Notes: a model not told the origin generated them from the sequence alone. A DNA stretch of 64,000 nucleotides from Allokutzneria oryzae (GCF_042429765.1 NZ_JBHLZU010000015.1:124001-188000), one strand, 5' to 3'. Shown: positions 42,264 through 51,341, counted from the first letter of the stretch. Program-made: numbers and translations.

Positions 42264-43727
42264 ATGTCCGAGATCAGCGAGACCGGCGTGGTCAACGCGG
42301 TCACCAAGGAACTGTTCATCGGCGGCAAGTGGACGTCGGCGGCGGGAGGGAAGACCTTTCCGGTGCTCGACCCCTCGAACGGCGGGCTGCTGTGCGAGGT
42401 GGCGGACGCGTCTCCGGCCGACGGCAAGGCCGCGCTGGACGCGGCGGTCGCGGCACAGCCCGGTTTCGCCGCGATGCCACCGCGTGAGCGCGGTGAGATC
42501 CTCCGCCGCGCCTACGAGCTTCTGTTGGCGCGCAACGAAGAGCTAGCGCTGCTGATGACGCTGGAGATGGGCAAGCCGCTGGCCGAGGCGCGCGGCGAGG
42601 TCGCGTACGCGGCGGAGTTCTTCCGCTGGTTCGCCGAGGAGGCCGTGCGCATCGACGGCGGCTACGCGGTGGCGCCCAACGGAAGCGGCCGGTTCCTGGT
42701 CACCAAGCAGCCGGTCGGCCCGACCCTGTTGATCACGCCGTGGAACTTCCCGATGGCGATGGGCGGCCGCAAGATCGGCCCGGCGATCGCGGCGGGCTGC
42801 ACGACGGTGATCAAGCCCGCCGAGCAGACCCCGCTGTCCATGCTCGCGCTGGCCGGGATCCTCGCCGAGGCGGGGCTGCCGGACGGCGTGCTCAACGTGG
42901 TCACCACGAGCGACGCGGGCGGTGTGATGGAGCCGCTGATCCGGGACGGCCGCGCGCGCAAGCTCTCCTTCACCGGATCGACCGCTGTTGGCCGCACACT
43001 CCTTGAGCAGTGCGCGGAAAAGGTCCTGCGCACCTCGATGGAGCTCGGTGGCAACGCGCCGTTCCTGGTCTTCGACGACGCCGACCTGGACGCCGCGATC
43101 GACGGCGCCATGCAGGCGAAGATGCGCAACATCGGCGAGGCCTGCACCGCCGCGAACCGGTTCTACGTGCAGCGCGGGGTCTACGACGAGTTCGCCCGCC
43201 GTCTGACGGAGCGCATGTCCGCGCTGGTGATGGGGCGTGGGACCGAGGACGGTGTCACGGTCGGCCCGCTGATCGACCCGGCGGCGGTGGAGAAGGTGAG
43301 CGGCCTGGTCCTCGACGCGACCGAACGCGGGGCGAAGGTGCTCACCGGCGGAGTGGCGGTGGAGGGGCCGGGCAACTTCTACCCGGCGACCGTGCTCACC
43401 GACGTGCCGCTGAACGCCAAGATGGCCTCGGAGGAGATTTTCGGCCCAGTAGCACCGATCTCGGTCTTCGACACCGAGGACGAGGCGGTTGCCGCGGCCA
43501 ACAACACCGAGTACGGCCTGGTTTCCTACCTCTACACCAACGACGTGAAGCGGGCGCTTCGCGTCTCGGAGCGCCTTGAGGCGGGGATGATCGGCCTGAA
43601 CCAGGGCATCGTGTCCAACCCGGCGGCGCCGTTCGGCGGCATCAAGCAGTCCGGGCTCGGCCGCGAGGGCGGAACCGTCGGCATCGACGAGTTCCTGGAG
43701 ATCAAGTACATCGCGGTGAGCCTGTGA
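42264..43727 (+). CDS. gabD: NAD(P)-dependent succinate-semialdehyde dehydrogenase
   Basis: The 487-residue aldehyde dehydrogenase has VGPTLLITPWNFPMAMGGRKIGPAIAAG, SFTGSTAVGRTL, the base Glu in MELGGNAPFLVFDDADLD and the nucleophile Cys in NIGEACTAANRFYV. This pattern and length fit GabD-type enzymes that oxidise succinate semialdehyde to succinate. ATG 42264 has GAGGAGCG upstream. Divergence from a GABA-transaminase-like gene strengthens the assignment. The stop overlaps the start of the next dehydrogenase (GTGA). Confidence 0.9.
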   Translation: MSEISETGVVNAVTKELFIGGKWTSAAGGKTFPVLDPSNGGLLCEVADASPADGKAALDAAVAAQPGFAAMPPRERGEILRRAYELLLARNEELALLMTLEMGKPLAEARGEVAYAAEFFRWFAEEAVRIDGGYAVAPNGSGRFLVTKQPVGPTLLITPWNFPMAMGGRKIGPAIAAGCTTVIKPAEQTPLSMLALAGILAEAGLPDGVLNVVTTSDAGGVMEPLIRDGRARKLSFTGSTAVGRTLLEQCAEKVLRTSMELGGNAPFLVFDDADLDAAIDGAMQAKMRNIGEACTAANRFYVQRGVYDEFARRLTERMSALVMGRGTEDGVTVGPLIDPAAVEKVSGLVLDATERGAKVLTGGVAVEGPGNFYPATVLTDVPLNAKMASEEIFGPVAPISVFDTEDEAVAAANNTEYGLVSYLYTNDVKRALRVSERLEAGMIGLNQGIVSNPAAPFGGIKQSGLGREGGTVGIDEFLEIKYIAVSL

Positions 43728-44788
43728 ACACCTACGAGATCGCCGCGATCCCCGGCGACGGCATCGGCGTCGACGTCACGGTCGAGGCGCGCAAAGTCCT
43801 CGACAGAGCCGCGGAACTGTTCGATTTCCGTCTACAGTGGACCGAGTTCGACTGGAGCTGTGAGCGCTACACCCAGACCGGCAGGATGATGCCGGAGGAC
43901 GGCATCGACCAGCTCGCCCGCTTCGACGGCATCCTGCTCGGCGCGGTCGGCTTCCCCGGCGTCCCGGACCACGTCTCACTGTGGGGGCTGCTGATCCCGG
44001 TCCGCAGGGCGTTCGCGCAGTACGTCAACCTGCGCCCCGTCCGGCTGCTGCCGGGAACCACCTCGGTCCTGTCCGGCCGCGGTGCCGACGAGCTGGAGAT
44101 GGTGATCGTCCGGGAGAACTCCGAGGGCGAGTACTCGGCCATCGGCGGTCGCCACAACACCGGCCAGCCCAGCGAGTTCGTGCTCCAGGAGTCGGTGTTC
44201 ACCAGGGTCGGCGTCGAGCGGATCATCCGCTACGCCTTCGAGCTGGCCCGCACCCGCGGCGGCCGGGTCTGCTCGGCGACCAAGTCCAACGGCCTGATCC
44301 ACTCCATGCCCTACTGGGACGAGATCTTCGCCGAGGTCGCCGCGGAGTACCCGGAGGTCCACAGTGAACAGTGCCATGTGGACGCGCTGGCCGCCCGCAT
44401 GGTCCAGCACCCGGACCGGCTGGACGTGGTGGTGGCATCCAACCTCTTCGGCGACATCCTCAGCGACCTGGCGGCGGCGGTGACCGGCGGCCTCGGCATG
44501 GCCCCGTCCGGCAACATCAACCCGCCCGGCGAGCACCCGTCGATGTTCGAGGCCGTCCACGGCAGCGCCCCGGACATCGCGGGCAAGGGCATCGCCAACC
44601 CCGTCGCCCAGGTCCTCGCCGCCGCGATGATGCTGGAGCACTTGGGTGAAACCGTTGCGGCACAAGCGGTCAACGCGGCGGTGGAGAAGGTGCTCGCGGA
44701 AGGGGCGGTGGCGACCCCGGACCTCGGCGGCACGTCCACCACCGAGGAGCTGGGCAGCGCGATCACGGAGGCGTTGCGCGCCGGATGA
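43724..44788 (+). CDS. tartrate dehydrogenase/D-malate dehydrogenase (decarboxylating) family
   Basis: The 354-residue protein belongs to the isopropylmalate/isocitrate dehydrogenase family. It shows IAAIPGDGIGVDVTVEA at the N-terminus, the substrate loop IVRENSEGEYSAIGG, the Lys region SATKSNGLIHSMPYW and the metal Asp residues in VASNLFGDILSDLAAAV. The spacing matches tartrate/D-malate dehydrogenases (TtuC/DmlA), which turn D-malate to pyruvate and CO2. With the two isomerase-like proteins it suggests a C4-dicarboxylate branch. It overlaps the SSADH gene by 4 bases, and a strong terminator follows. Confidence 0.86.
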   Translation: MNTYEIAAIPGDGIGVDVTVEARKVLDRAAELFDFRLQWTEFDWSCERYTQTGRMMPEDGIDQLARFDGILLGAVGFPGVPDHVSLWGLLIPVRRAFAQYVNLRPVRLLPGTTSVLSGRGADELEMVIVRENSEGEYSAIGGRHNTGQPSEFVLQESVFTRVGVERIIRYAFELARTRGGRVCSATKSNGLIHSMPYWDEIFAEVAAEYPEVHSEQCHVDALAARMVQHPDRLDVVVASNLFGDILSDLAAAVTGGLGMAPSGNINPPGEHPSMFEAVHGSAPDIAGKGIANPVAQVLAAAMMLEHLGETVAAQAVNAAVEKVLAEGAVATPDLGGTSTTEELGSAITEALRAG

Positions 44789-44840
44789 GGGACGTCGCGA
44801 GCTCGGGCGCCTCGTGATGGGCGTCGTACCCGGCCATCGA

Positions 44841-44874
44841 CGCGGTCCCCCTCGTGACGACGAGGGGGACCGCG
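44841..44874 (+). terminator. terminator after the SSADH/tartrate dehydrogenase operon
   Basis: A perfect 15-bp stem (44841-44855, CGCGGTCCCCCTCGT, with 44860-44874) closes the loop GACG, about 50 bases after the stop at 44788. Confidence 0.85.
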
Positions 44875-45047
44875 TCCGTCGGTACGCGGCGAAGAGGTCG
44901 AGCCCCGCGTAGTGAGCGGGATCGGTGGGGTTGCCGTGTCCGTCGATGCGAGCAAACGGATGCCTGTGGTGTCCAAGCACATCGACAGTCAGTCCACAGA
45001 GGACGAATGGATCCGCTGTGCGCCGCCGCCCGGCGCCGCGAGAGCGC

Positions 45048-45587
45048 TCAGCGGCGCTCGTGCAGGAGCAGGAGCGTGTAGGCGGCGAGGGACTGCGCGT
45101 CGGTGATCTCGCCACTGGCGATCATCGACTCGAACTCCGCGCGGGTGAACCAGGCCGTCCGCATGTCCTGCTCCTCGTGCTCGCGCTCCGGCTCGCCCTG
45201 CTCCAGCTCCGTCGCCAGGAAGACGCGACCGCGCTGGCTGGACATGCCCGGTGCCACGTCGAGCAGGCCGAGGTCGGTCATCTTCCCCGCGCGCAGGCCG
45301 GTCTCCTCGCGCAGCTCCCGCACCGCCAGCTCCGTCGGCTCGCTGTCCGCCCGTTCCGGGGCCGTGCCCTGGGGGAACTCCCAGCGGCGCAGGTTCAGCG
45401 GGTAGCGGTACTGCTCCACGAGGTGGAGCCGGTCCCCGTCCAGCGGCACGATCAGCGCGTACTGCGGCTTGTCCACGACGCCGTAGATCCCTCGGGAGCC
45501 GTCGGCGCGGAGGATGCCGTCCTCGCGCACGGTCATCCACGCGTTGGCGTAAACCTCACGACTGTCCAGCTTCTGCACGGTCACCAT
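45048..45587 (-). CDS. Nudix hydrolase
   Basis: The 179-residue product resembles ADP-ribose pyrophosphatase-type Nudix enzymes: REVYANAWMTVREDGI, PLDGDRLHLVEQYRYPLNLRRWEFPQGTA and the Nudix-box core AVRELREETGLRAG. The box is one residue longer between Gly and REL than the strict consensus. It would cleave a nucleoside diphosphate linked to another group. The start at 45587 lies inside the 3' end of the permease gene (32-base overlap), so translation is probably coupled. Confidence 0.87.
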   Translation of the reverse strand: MVTVQKLDSREVYANAWMTVREDGILRADGSRGIYGVVDKPQYALIVPLDGDRLHLVEQYRYPLNLRRWEFPQGTAPERADSEPTELAVRELREETGLRAGKMTDLGLLDVAPGMSSQRGRVFLATELEQGEPEREHEEQDMRTAWFTRAEFESMIASGEITDAQSLAAYTLLLLHERR

Positions 45588-47031
45588 GCTGCCAGTCGTT
45601 GAGCCGGGACCGGTGCACGCCGTAGAGGAAGTACACGCCGAGCCCGACCGCGGTCCAGATCCCGAACGCCAGCCAGGTCGCCGACTTCAGGCCCGCGACG
45701 AGCAGGACGCACAGCCCGAGCCCGATGATCGGGGTGATCGGCATCAGCGGCGCGCGGAAGCTGCGCGGAAGGTCCGGCCTGGTGCGGCGCAGCACCAGCA
45801 CGCCGATGTTGACCAGGGCGAAGGCCACCAGGGTGCCGATGCTCGTCGCCTCGGCGAGCTGGCCGAGCGGGACGAACGCGGCCAGCGCCGCGACCACGCC
45901 GCCGACCACCAGGGTGTTGGTCGTCGGCACCGAGCGCTTGCCGACCCTGGAGAACATCGCGGGCACCAGGCCGTCGCGGGACATCGACACCAGCACGCGT
46001 GTCTGTCCATAGAGGACGGTCAGGACCACGGAGGCGATCGCGATGACCGCGCCGAAGGCCAGCACCGTCGACGGCCAGCCCGCTCCGGTCACCTCGCGCA
46101 TCACCGCCGAGAGCGTCGCCTCCTGGCCGCCGAGCGCCTCCGAGCCGACCGCGCCGACGGCGGTGACCGCCACCAGGACGTACATCGCGGTCACGATGCC
46201 CAGGGAGATCACGATCGCGCGGGGCAGGTCGCGCTGCGGGTTGCGGGCCTCCTCGCCCGCTGTGGACGCCGCGTCGAAGCCGATGAAGGAGAAGAACACC
46301 GCCGAGGCCCCACCGGTGATCCCGGCGATGCCCGCGGGCGCGAACGGCTCCATGTTGTCCGAGTTGAAGGCCGTCACCGTGACCATGACGAAGAAGACCA
46401 GCACCAGCAGCTTCAGCACGGTGGTCACCGTGGTCACCACGGCGCTCTCCCTGGCGCCGCCGATGAGCACCACCGTGGCCAGCAGCACCACGATCGCGGC
46501 GGGCAGGTCCACGATCCCGCCGGCCGAGGGGGAGCTGGCCAGTGCGTCGGGGATGCGCAGGCCGATCGCGGAGTCCAGGAACTCGTTGAGGTAGCCGCCC
46601 CAGCCGACCGCGACGGCCGCGACGGAAACCCCGTACTCCAACAACAAGCACCATCCGCACAGCCATGCGACGAACTCGCCCATGGTCGCGTAGGAGTAGG
46701 AGTACGCCGAGCCGGAGACCGGGACGGCGCCCGCGAGCTCTGCGTAGGACAGCGCCGAGAACAGGGCCGCCAGCGCCGCCAGCACGAAGGAGAGCACCAC
46801 GGCCGGTCCGGCCTGGGGCGCGGCCTCGCCGAGGACCACGAAGATCCCCGTGCCCAGCGTGGCGCCCACCGACAGCGCGATGAGCGGGATGAGTCCGAGA
46901 CTGCGTCTCAGTTGGGTGTTGGCGCCTTCGGCGGTGATCCGTTCGACGGGCTTGGTCCGCAACAGCGACTGGAGCGTCAGCGACACGGGCGGGGACGGTA
47001 CCGGCAAGACGCCCCCGCGCCCTACCGCCAT
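45556..47031 (-). CDS. APC-family amino-acid permease
   Basis: The 491-residue transporter has about 12 membrane helices. It shows the APC signatures LIALSVGATLGTGIFVVLGEAA (helix 1), ALSYAELAGAVPVSGSAYSYSYATMGEFVAWLCGW and FFSFIGFDAASTAGEEARNPQRDLPRAI. It resembles the cationic amino-acid transporter group. ATG 47031 is listed; GTG 46986 (VSLTLQSLLRTKPVE) fits family N-termini as well and neither has a strong ribosome-binding site. It overlaps the Nudix gene by 32 bases and diverges from nucS. Confidence 0.88.
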   Translation of the reverse strand: MAVGRGGVLPVPSPPVSLTLQSLLRTKPVERITAEGANTQLRRSLGLIPLIALSVGATLGTGIFVVLGEAAPQAGPAVVLSFVLAALAALFSALSYAELAGAVPVSGSAYSYSYATMGEFVAWLCGWCLLLEYGVSVAAVAVGWGGYLNEFLDSAIGLRIPDALASSPSAGGIVDLPAAIVVLLATVVLIGGARESAVVTTVTTVLKLLVLVFFVMVTVTAFNSDNMEPFAPAGIAGITGGASAVFFSFIGFDAASTAGEEARNPQRDLPRAIVISLGIVTAMYVLVAVTAVGAVGSEALGGQEATLSAVMREVTGAGWPSTVLAFGAVIAIASVVLTVLYGQTRVLVSMSRDGLVPAMFSRVGKRSVPTTNTLVVGGVVAALAAFVPLGQLAEATSIGTLVAFALVNIGVLVLRRTRPDLPRSFRAPLMPITPIIGLGLCVLLVAGLKSATWLAFGIWTAVGLGVYFLYGVHRSRLNDWQHGDRAEAGQS

Positions 47032-47132
47032 TCGTTCGTGGGTTTGATCAGACTTCTGATCTGCGCAAACGACCTGAGTTCCGGTGGTCGGGTGGTGCGA
47101 GCGGCCCGGGTGTGATCCGCCCCCGTAGCCTC

Positions 47133-47798
47133 ATGGCCGTGCGTCTGGTCATCGCTCGTTGCCAGGTCGACTACGTCGGCCGCCTCACCGCCCATCTGCC
47201 CATGGCCCAGCGGCTGTTGCTGATCAAGGCGGACGGCTCGGTCTCGATCCACTCCGACGACCGCGCGTTCAAGCCGCTGAACTGGATGAGCCCGCCGTGC
47301 TGGCTGATCGAGGACCCCGGCACCTGGGTGGTGCAGAACAAGGCCGGCGAGAAGCTGGTGATCACCGTCGAAGAGGTCCTGCACGACTCCAAGCACGAGC
47401 TGGGGCCCGAGCCGGGGCTGCGCAAGGACGGCGTCGAGGCGCACCTGCAGGAGCTGCTCGCCGAGCACGTCACCACCCTCGGCGAGGGCTGGACGCTGGT
47501 GCGGCGCGAGTTCCCGACCGCGATCGGGCCGGTCGACCTGATGTGCCGCGACGGCAAGGGCGCCTCGGTCGCGGTGGAGATCAAGCGGCGCGGGGAGATC
47601 GACGGCGTCGAGCAGCTGACCCGCTACCTCGAGCTGCTCAACCGCGATCCGCTGCTCGCCCCGGTTCGCGGGATCTTCGCGGCCCAGATCATCAAACCGC
47701 AGGCCAGGGTGCTCGCGGAGGACCGCGGCATCGAGTGCGTGACCCTGGACTACGACGCACTGCGCGGTATCGAACCGGACGAGTTCCGCCTCTTCTGA
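47133..47798 (+). CDS. nucS: mismatch-specific endonuclease NucS/EndoMS
   Basis: NucS cuts both strands at mismatches and provides the non-MutS mismatch repair of Actinobacteria. The ~221-residue product starts MAVRLVIARCQVDYVGRLTAHLP and contains FKPLNWMSPPCW. The nuclease core has GPVDLMCRD and VAVEIKRRGEIDGVEQLTRY (Asp, Glu-x-Lys). The C-terminus EFRLF is a sliding-clamp-binding tail known from the family. ATG 47133 was chosen over an upstream in-frame ATG because it matches family N-termini; GTG 47139 is possible. Confidence 0.94.
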   Translation: MAVRLVIARCQVDYVGRLTAHLPMAQRLLLIKADGSVSIHSDDRAFKPLNWMSPPCWLIEDPGTWVVQNKAGEKLVITVEEVLHDSKHELGPEPGLRKDGVEAHLQELLAEHVTTLGEGWTLVRREFPTAIGPVDLMCRDGKGASVAVEIKRRGEIDGVEQLTRYLELLNRDPLLAPVRGIFAAQIIKPQARVLAEDRGIECVTLDYDALRGIEPDEFRLF

Positions 47799-47889
47799 AT
47801 CCTTTTCGGATCCTCCGCTCGGCGGGCTGTGGGCCGCGCCGGGGTCGGCTACTGTCCTCGAATTAGTGGTCGGTCGCAACAAATTCGAC

Positions 47890-47909
47890 ACACTCGCGAA
47901 GTCGAGTGT
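47890..47909. promoter_or_regulatory. inverted repeat upstream of the symporter gene
   Basis: ACACTCG (47890-47896) and CGAGTGT (47903-47909) form a 7-bp inverted repeat with a 6-base centre, 90 bases before the symporter start, in an A+T-richer stretch. It could be an operator; nothing else supports this. Confidence 0.35.
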
Positions 47910-47998
47910 TCATTTACGCGTGCACGTGCGGTAGCGTGCGCGCCGTTGCGATCGTGGTGATTGCTGTTCGAAGGTGTTGACTTGGGAGGTAGGGCGGC

Positions 47999-49684
47999 GT
48001 GATCGAACTCGCCAAGTCGGACCTGCGGCTCGATGCGAGCTGGCTGGACTACACGCTGCTCGGCGTGTACTTCGCGCTGGTGCTCGGCATCGGGTTCCTG
48101 GCCCGGCGATCAGTGTCCAGCAGCCTGGACTTCCTGCTCTCCGGGCGGTCGCTGCCGGCATGGGTGACGGGTCTGGCCTTCATCTCGGCCAACCTGGGCG
48201 CGCTGGAGCTGCTCGGCATGACCGCCAACGGCGCGCAGCACGGCATTCCGACGGTGCACTACTACTGGATCGGCGCCATCCCGGCCATGGTCTTCCTCGG
48301 CCTGGTGATGATGCCGTTCTACTACGGCTCCAAGGTGCGCAGCGTCCCCGAGTTCCTGCGCCGCCGCTTCGGCCCCGGCGCGCACCTGGTGAACGCGCTG
48401 AGCTTCGCCGTCGCCCAGGTGCTGATCGCCGGCGTCAACCTCTTCGCGCTCGCGCTGATCATGAACGCGCTGCTCGGCTGGTCGATCCCGGTGTCCATCG
48501 TGATCGCCGCGGCGGTCGTGCTGACCTACACCACCCTCGGCGGCCTGTCCGCGGCGATCTACAACGAGGTGCTGCAGTTCTTCGTGATCGTGGCCGCGCT
48601 GCTGCCGCTGACGATCATCGGCCTGACCAAGGTCGGCGGCTGGCAGGGCCTGGTCGACAAGATCACCGCGAGCCCCGGCGGCGCCGAGCAGCTCTCCAGC
48701 TGGCCCGCGACCAGCCTCACCGGCATCGGTGACGCCACGCTCAGCGTGCTCGGCCTGGTCTTCGGCCTCGGCTTCGTGCTCTCCTTCGGCTACTGGACCA
48801 CGAACTTCGCCGAGGTCCAGCGCGCCATGTCGGCCAAGAGCATGTCCGCGGCCAAGCGCACCCCGATCATCGGCGCCTACCCCAAGGTGCTGATCCCGGC
48901 GATCATCGTGATCCCCGGCATGATCGCCGCGGTCGCGGTCCCGGAGATCGCCGAGCTCAAGGCGGGCGCGACCGGCACCGGCGTCGAGTACAACGACTCG
49001 ATCCTGTACCTGATGCGCGACCTGCTGCCCAACGGCTTCCTCGGCGTGGCGCTCGCCGGTCTGCTCGCGTCGTTCATGGCCGGTGTCGCGGCCAACGTCA
49101 GCTCCTTCAACACGGTCTTCACCTACGACCTGTGGCAGAGCTACGTGCGCAAGGACCGGCCGGACGAGTACTACCTGCGGATCGGCCGCCTCGCGACCGT
49201 CGGCGGCATGGTCGTGGCGATCTTCACCGCGTTCATCGCCTCCGGCTACGGCAACATCATGGACTACATCCAGACGCTGTTCTCGTTCTTCAACGCGCCG
49301 CTGTTCGCCACGTTCATCCTGGCGATGTTCTGGAAGCGGATGACCCCGGCGGCGGGCTGGATCGGCCTGGTGGCGGGCACGCTGGCCGCGGTGTCGGTGG
49401 ACGTGATGGCCAGCAACGAGATCATCGTGCTCGCGGGTCAGGGCCCGGCCTTCGTCGGTGCCGGCGCGGCCTTCGTGGTGGACATCCTGGTCAGTGTCCT
49501 GGTCTCGCTGGTGACCACGCCGAAGCCGGAGAAGGAGCTGGTCGGCCTCGTCTACAGCCTGACGCCGAAGGCGGACCGGTCGCACTCGGTCACGGGTGAG
49601 GACGCGGGCTGGTACCGCTCGCCGACCACGCTCGGCGTCGGTGTCCTGGTGCTGACCGCCGTACTCAGCCTCATCTTCATCTGA
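47999..49684 (+). CDS. sodium:solute symporter (SSS family)
   Basis: The 561-residue membrane protein has about 13-14 helices with SSS-family features: DYTLLGVYFALVLGIGFLARR at the N-terminus, SLDFLLSGRSLPAWVTGLAFISANLGALELLGM, YWIGAIPAMVFLGLVMMPFYYGSKVRSVPEFL, TYTTLGGLSAAIYNEVLQFF and the late ASFMAGVAANVSSFNTVFTYDL. It would import a sugar, amino acid or organic acid with sodium; the substrate is not evident. GTG 47999 follows GGGAGGTAGG. The next gene encodes a small two-helix partner. Confidence 0.9.
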   Translation: MIELAKSDLRLDASWLDYTLLGVYFALVLGIGFLARRSVSSSLDFLLSGRSLPAWVTGLAFISANLGALELLGMTANGAQHGIPTVHYYWIGAIPAMVFLGLVMMPFYYGSKVRSVPEFLRRRFGPGAHLVNALSFAVAQVLIAGVNLFALALIMNALLGWSIPVSIVIAAAVVLTYTTLGGLSAAIYNEVLQFFVIVAALLPLTIIGLTKVGGWQGLVDKITASPGGAEQLSSWPATSLTGIGDATLSVLGLVFGLGFVLSFGYWTTNFAEVQRAMSAKSMSAAKRTPIIGAYPKVLIPAIIVIPGMIAAVAVPEIAELKAGATGTGVEYNDSILYLMRDLLPNGFLGVALAGLLASFMAGVAANVSSFNTVFTYDLWQSYVRKDRPDEYYLRIGRLATVGGMVVAIFTAFIASGYGNIMDYIQTLFSFFNAPLFATFILAMFWKRMTPAAGWIGLVAGTLAAVSVDVMASNEIIVLAGQGPAFVGAGAAFVVDILVSVLVSLVTTPKPEKELVGLVYSLTPKADRSHSVTGEDAGWYRSPTTLGVGVLVLTAVLSLIFI

Positions 49685-49701
49685 GCCCGAGGAGACCGAC
49701 C

Positions 49702-49980
49702 ATGGCTTCACCGACCAAGGCGGGGCTTTTCGACCTGCGCCTGATCATCGCGTTGCTCTTCGGCGTCTACGGGGTGGTGCTGACGATCACCGGCGTCGGC
49801 TTCACCACGGCCGAGGAGATCCAGAAGGCCGCCGGGATCAACATCAACCTGTGGGCCGGGCTCGGCATGCTGCTCACCGCGGCGGTCTTCGTCGTGTGGG
49901 CCAAGACCCGTCCGATCGCGGTGCCGGGTGAGTTCGCCGACGACGCCGATGGCGCCGGCGAACCGGGGGCTCGCGGCTAG
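49702..49980 (+). CDS. small two-helix membrane protein linked to the symporter
   Basis: The 92-residue protein has two membrane helices (LRLIIALLFGVYGVVLTITGVGF and INLWAGLGMLLTAAVFVVWA) and an acidic, Gly-rich tail (EFADDADGAGEPGARG). ATG 49702 has GAGG upstream and lies 17 bases after the symporter stop. Its pairing with an SSS transporter recalls the small subunits encoded beside some symporters; a functional link is inferred from position. Its stop overlaps that of the gene on the other strand. Confidence 0.72.
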   Translation: MASPTKAGLFDLRLIIALLFGVYGVVLTITGVGFTTAEEIQKAAGININLWAGLGMLLTAAVFVVWAKTRPIAVPGEFADDADGAGEPGARG

Positions 49981-50255
49981 CTCCTGCTGTCGCGTCCCCG
50001 GTACGGGTAGACCGGGTTGAAGGCCTCGACGGTCCAGTCGTCGATCCACCGGACCGCGCGGCCGAGGCCGGTGCGGACGAGCTTGCGGCGGGCCGGGCGT
50101 GCTGACTGCCTGGTCTGGCGCATCTGCTTGGTCAACTCCTTCGGCGATGTAGTGGGTCGTGCTCCTGCACCCAGTACATCGCCGAAGGCTTCTGGATCGT
50201 TCCCGAACCGCTCGGTGACATCGACCACGCTCCGTATCGAAACGGCCCTGATCAT
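49977..50255 (-). CDS. small basic hypothetical protein
   Basis: A 92-residue frame, MIRAVSIRSVVDVTERFGNDPEAFGDVLGAG..., is Arg/Lys-rich in the middle (MRQTRQSARPARRKLVRTG) and ends VRWIDDWTVEAFNPVYPYRGRDSRS. I recognise no family. The composition is that of a protein rather than of a GC-rich shadow frame, and a divergent lipoprotein gene starts 46 bases away. The stop overlaps that of the small membrane protein. The case is moderate. Confidence 0.45.
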   Translation of the reverse strand: MIRAVSIRSVVDVTERFGNDPEAFGDVLGAGARPTTSPKELTKQMRQTRQSARPARRKLVRTGLGRAVRWIDDWTVEAFNPVYPYRGRDSRS

Positions 50256-50301
50256 GAGGTTCCCCGCACGTGGTCCCGCACGGGTCGCTACCGTGCACGT
50301 C

Positions 50302-51294
50302 GTGCGCAGCCCAGCCAGAACCGCGTGGTCCGCCATCGCCCTGTCCTCGGCGCTTCTGCTCGCCGGGTGCGGGACCCAGGTCGACCTGGCGAAGGTCACC
50401 CACTCCAGGACGGTCGTCCCGGCGAAGGTCGCCCCCAGGACGACGCAGCCCACCGGTCCCGCGCGTCCGGTCGAGCCCGCCTTCGCCGTGGAGAAGCAGC
50501 GCCTGATCGACCCCTGCGGCCTGCTGGAGCAGCAGGTGCTCGCGCAGTTCGGCACGCCGGTCACCAGCCGCCCCAGCGGCTTCGCCGACTGCGGCAACTA
50601 CATGAAGGACGGCTCCGGCAAGTCGCTGAGCATCACCGTGCGGCTCGGCCAGGACATGCTCAGCAACGAGGTCAGCAAGGCCACCAAGAAGGTCGGCGGC
50701 CTCAACGCCTCCGAGTCCACCTCGGGTTCCTCGTGCTTCGTGCGGGCCGTGACCCAGGAGGCCCCGCGCGCCATGGGCATCACCATCCAGGTCTCCTACG
50801 AGGGTGACGGCTGCGACGTCGGGCGCCGCCTCGGTGAGTCCGTGATCAACAAGATCCGGACCAGCCCGCCGCTGCGGACGCCGGAGAAGGGGTCGCTGAC
50901 GGTCGTCGACCCGTGCACGAGCCTGCCGCAGAACACCCCGATCGAGCAGCTCGGCGGCGTGCCGAGCCAGAGCGGCTACGGCCTCTACCAGTGCAACTGG
51001 CGGCGCGACGACACCACGCTCGGTGTGGAGTTCTCCCTGGACAGCAACCCCAAGGACCGCAACTACGGCCCGAAGCCGGAGGAGCTGACCCTCGACGGCG
51101 TGACGGTCTACCAGCGCAAAGAGGAGAGCTACGCGAAGACCTGCAAGCTGGAGTGGCTGCACCGCGACACCGGTGGCGGCAAGGGCGAGGTGGTCGAGGT
51201 CAAGGTGGACAGCACCAAGAAGTCCGACGTCGACCTCTGCGGCAAGGCGGTCGCCTCGGCGAAGGCGCTGCTGCCCAAGCTGCCCAAACCGTGA
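50302..51294 (+). CDS. DUF3558-like lipoprotein with two repeated halves
   Basis: The ~330-residue secreted lipoprotein starts with a signal peptide RSPARTAWSAIALSSALLLAGC; the lipobox is LAGC. Two related halves follow, each opening with a DPC motif (IDPCGLLEQQVLAQFGTP and VDPCTSLPQNTPIEQLGGVP) and containing further Cys (FADCGNY, YQCNWRR), as in DUF3558-type proteins of Actinobacteria. The role is unknown and the protein is probably cell-surface. GTG 50302 was chosen because it gives a normal signal peptide; GTG 50293 and ATG 50254 are in frame. Two similar proteins are encoded at 56581 and 57540. Confidence 0.8.
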   Translation: MRSPARTAWSAIALSSALLLAGCGTQVDLAKVTHSRTVVPAKVAPRTTQPTGPARPVEPAFAVEKQRLIDPCGLLEQQVLAQFGTPVTSRPSGFADCGNYMKDGSGKSLSITVRLGQDMLSNEVSKATKKVGGLNASESTSGSSCFVRAVTQEAPRAMGITIQVSYEGDGCDVGRRLGESVINKIRTSPPLRTPEKGSLTVVDPCTSLPQNTPIEQLGGVPSQSGYGLYQCNWRRDDTTLGVEFSLDSNPKDRNYGPKPEELTLDGVTVYQRKEESYAKTCKLEWLHRDTGGGKGEVVEVKVDSTKKSDVDLCGKAVASAKALLPKLPKP

Positions 51295-51341
51295 TCTGTG
51301 GGGCCGGTCACAGAGGGTCTCCCCTCGGCACCGAACTGTTG

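Noticed and set aside
47025..47060. CCATTCGTTCGTGGGTTTGATC, similar to the left arm of the 62-bp repeat
   Set aside because: Only the first eight bases match well and no matching right arm follows, so it is not a supportable copy.
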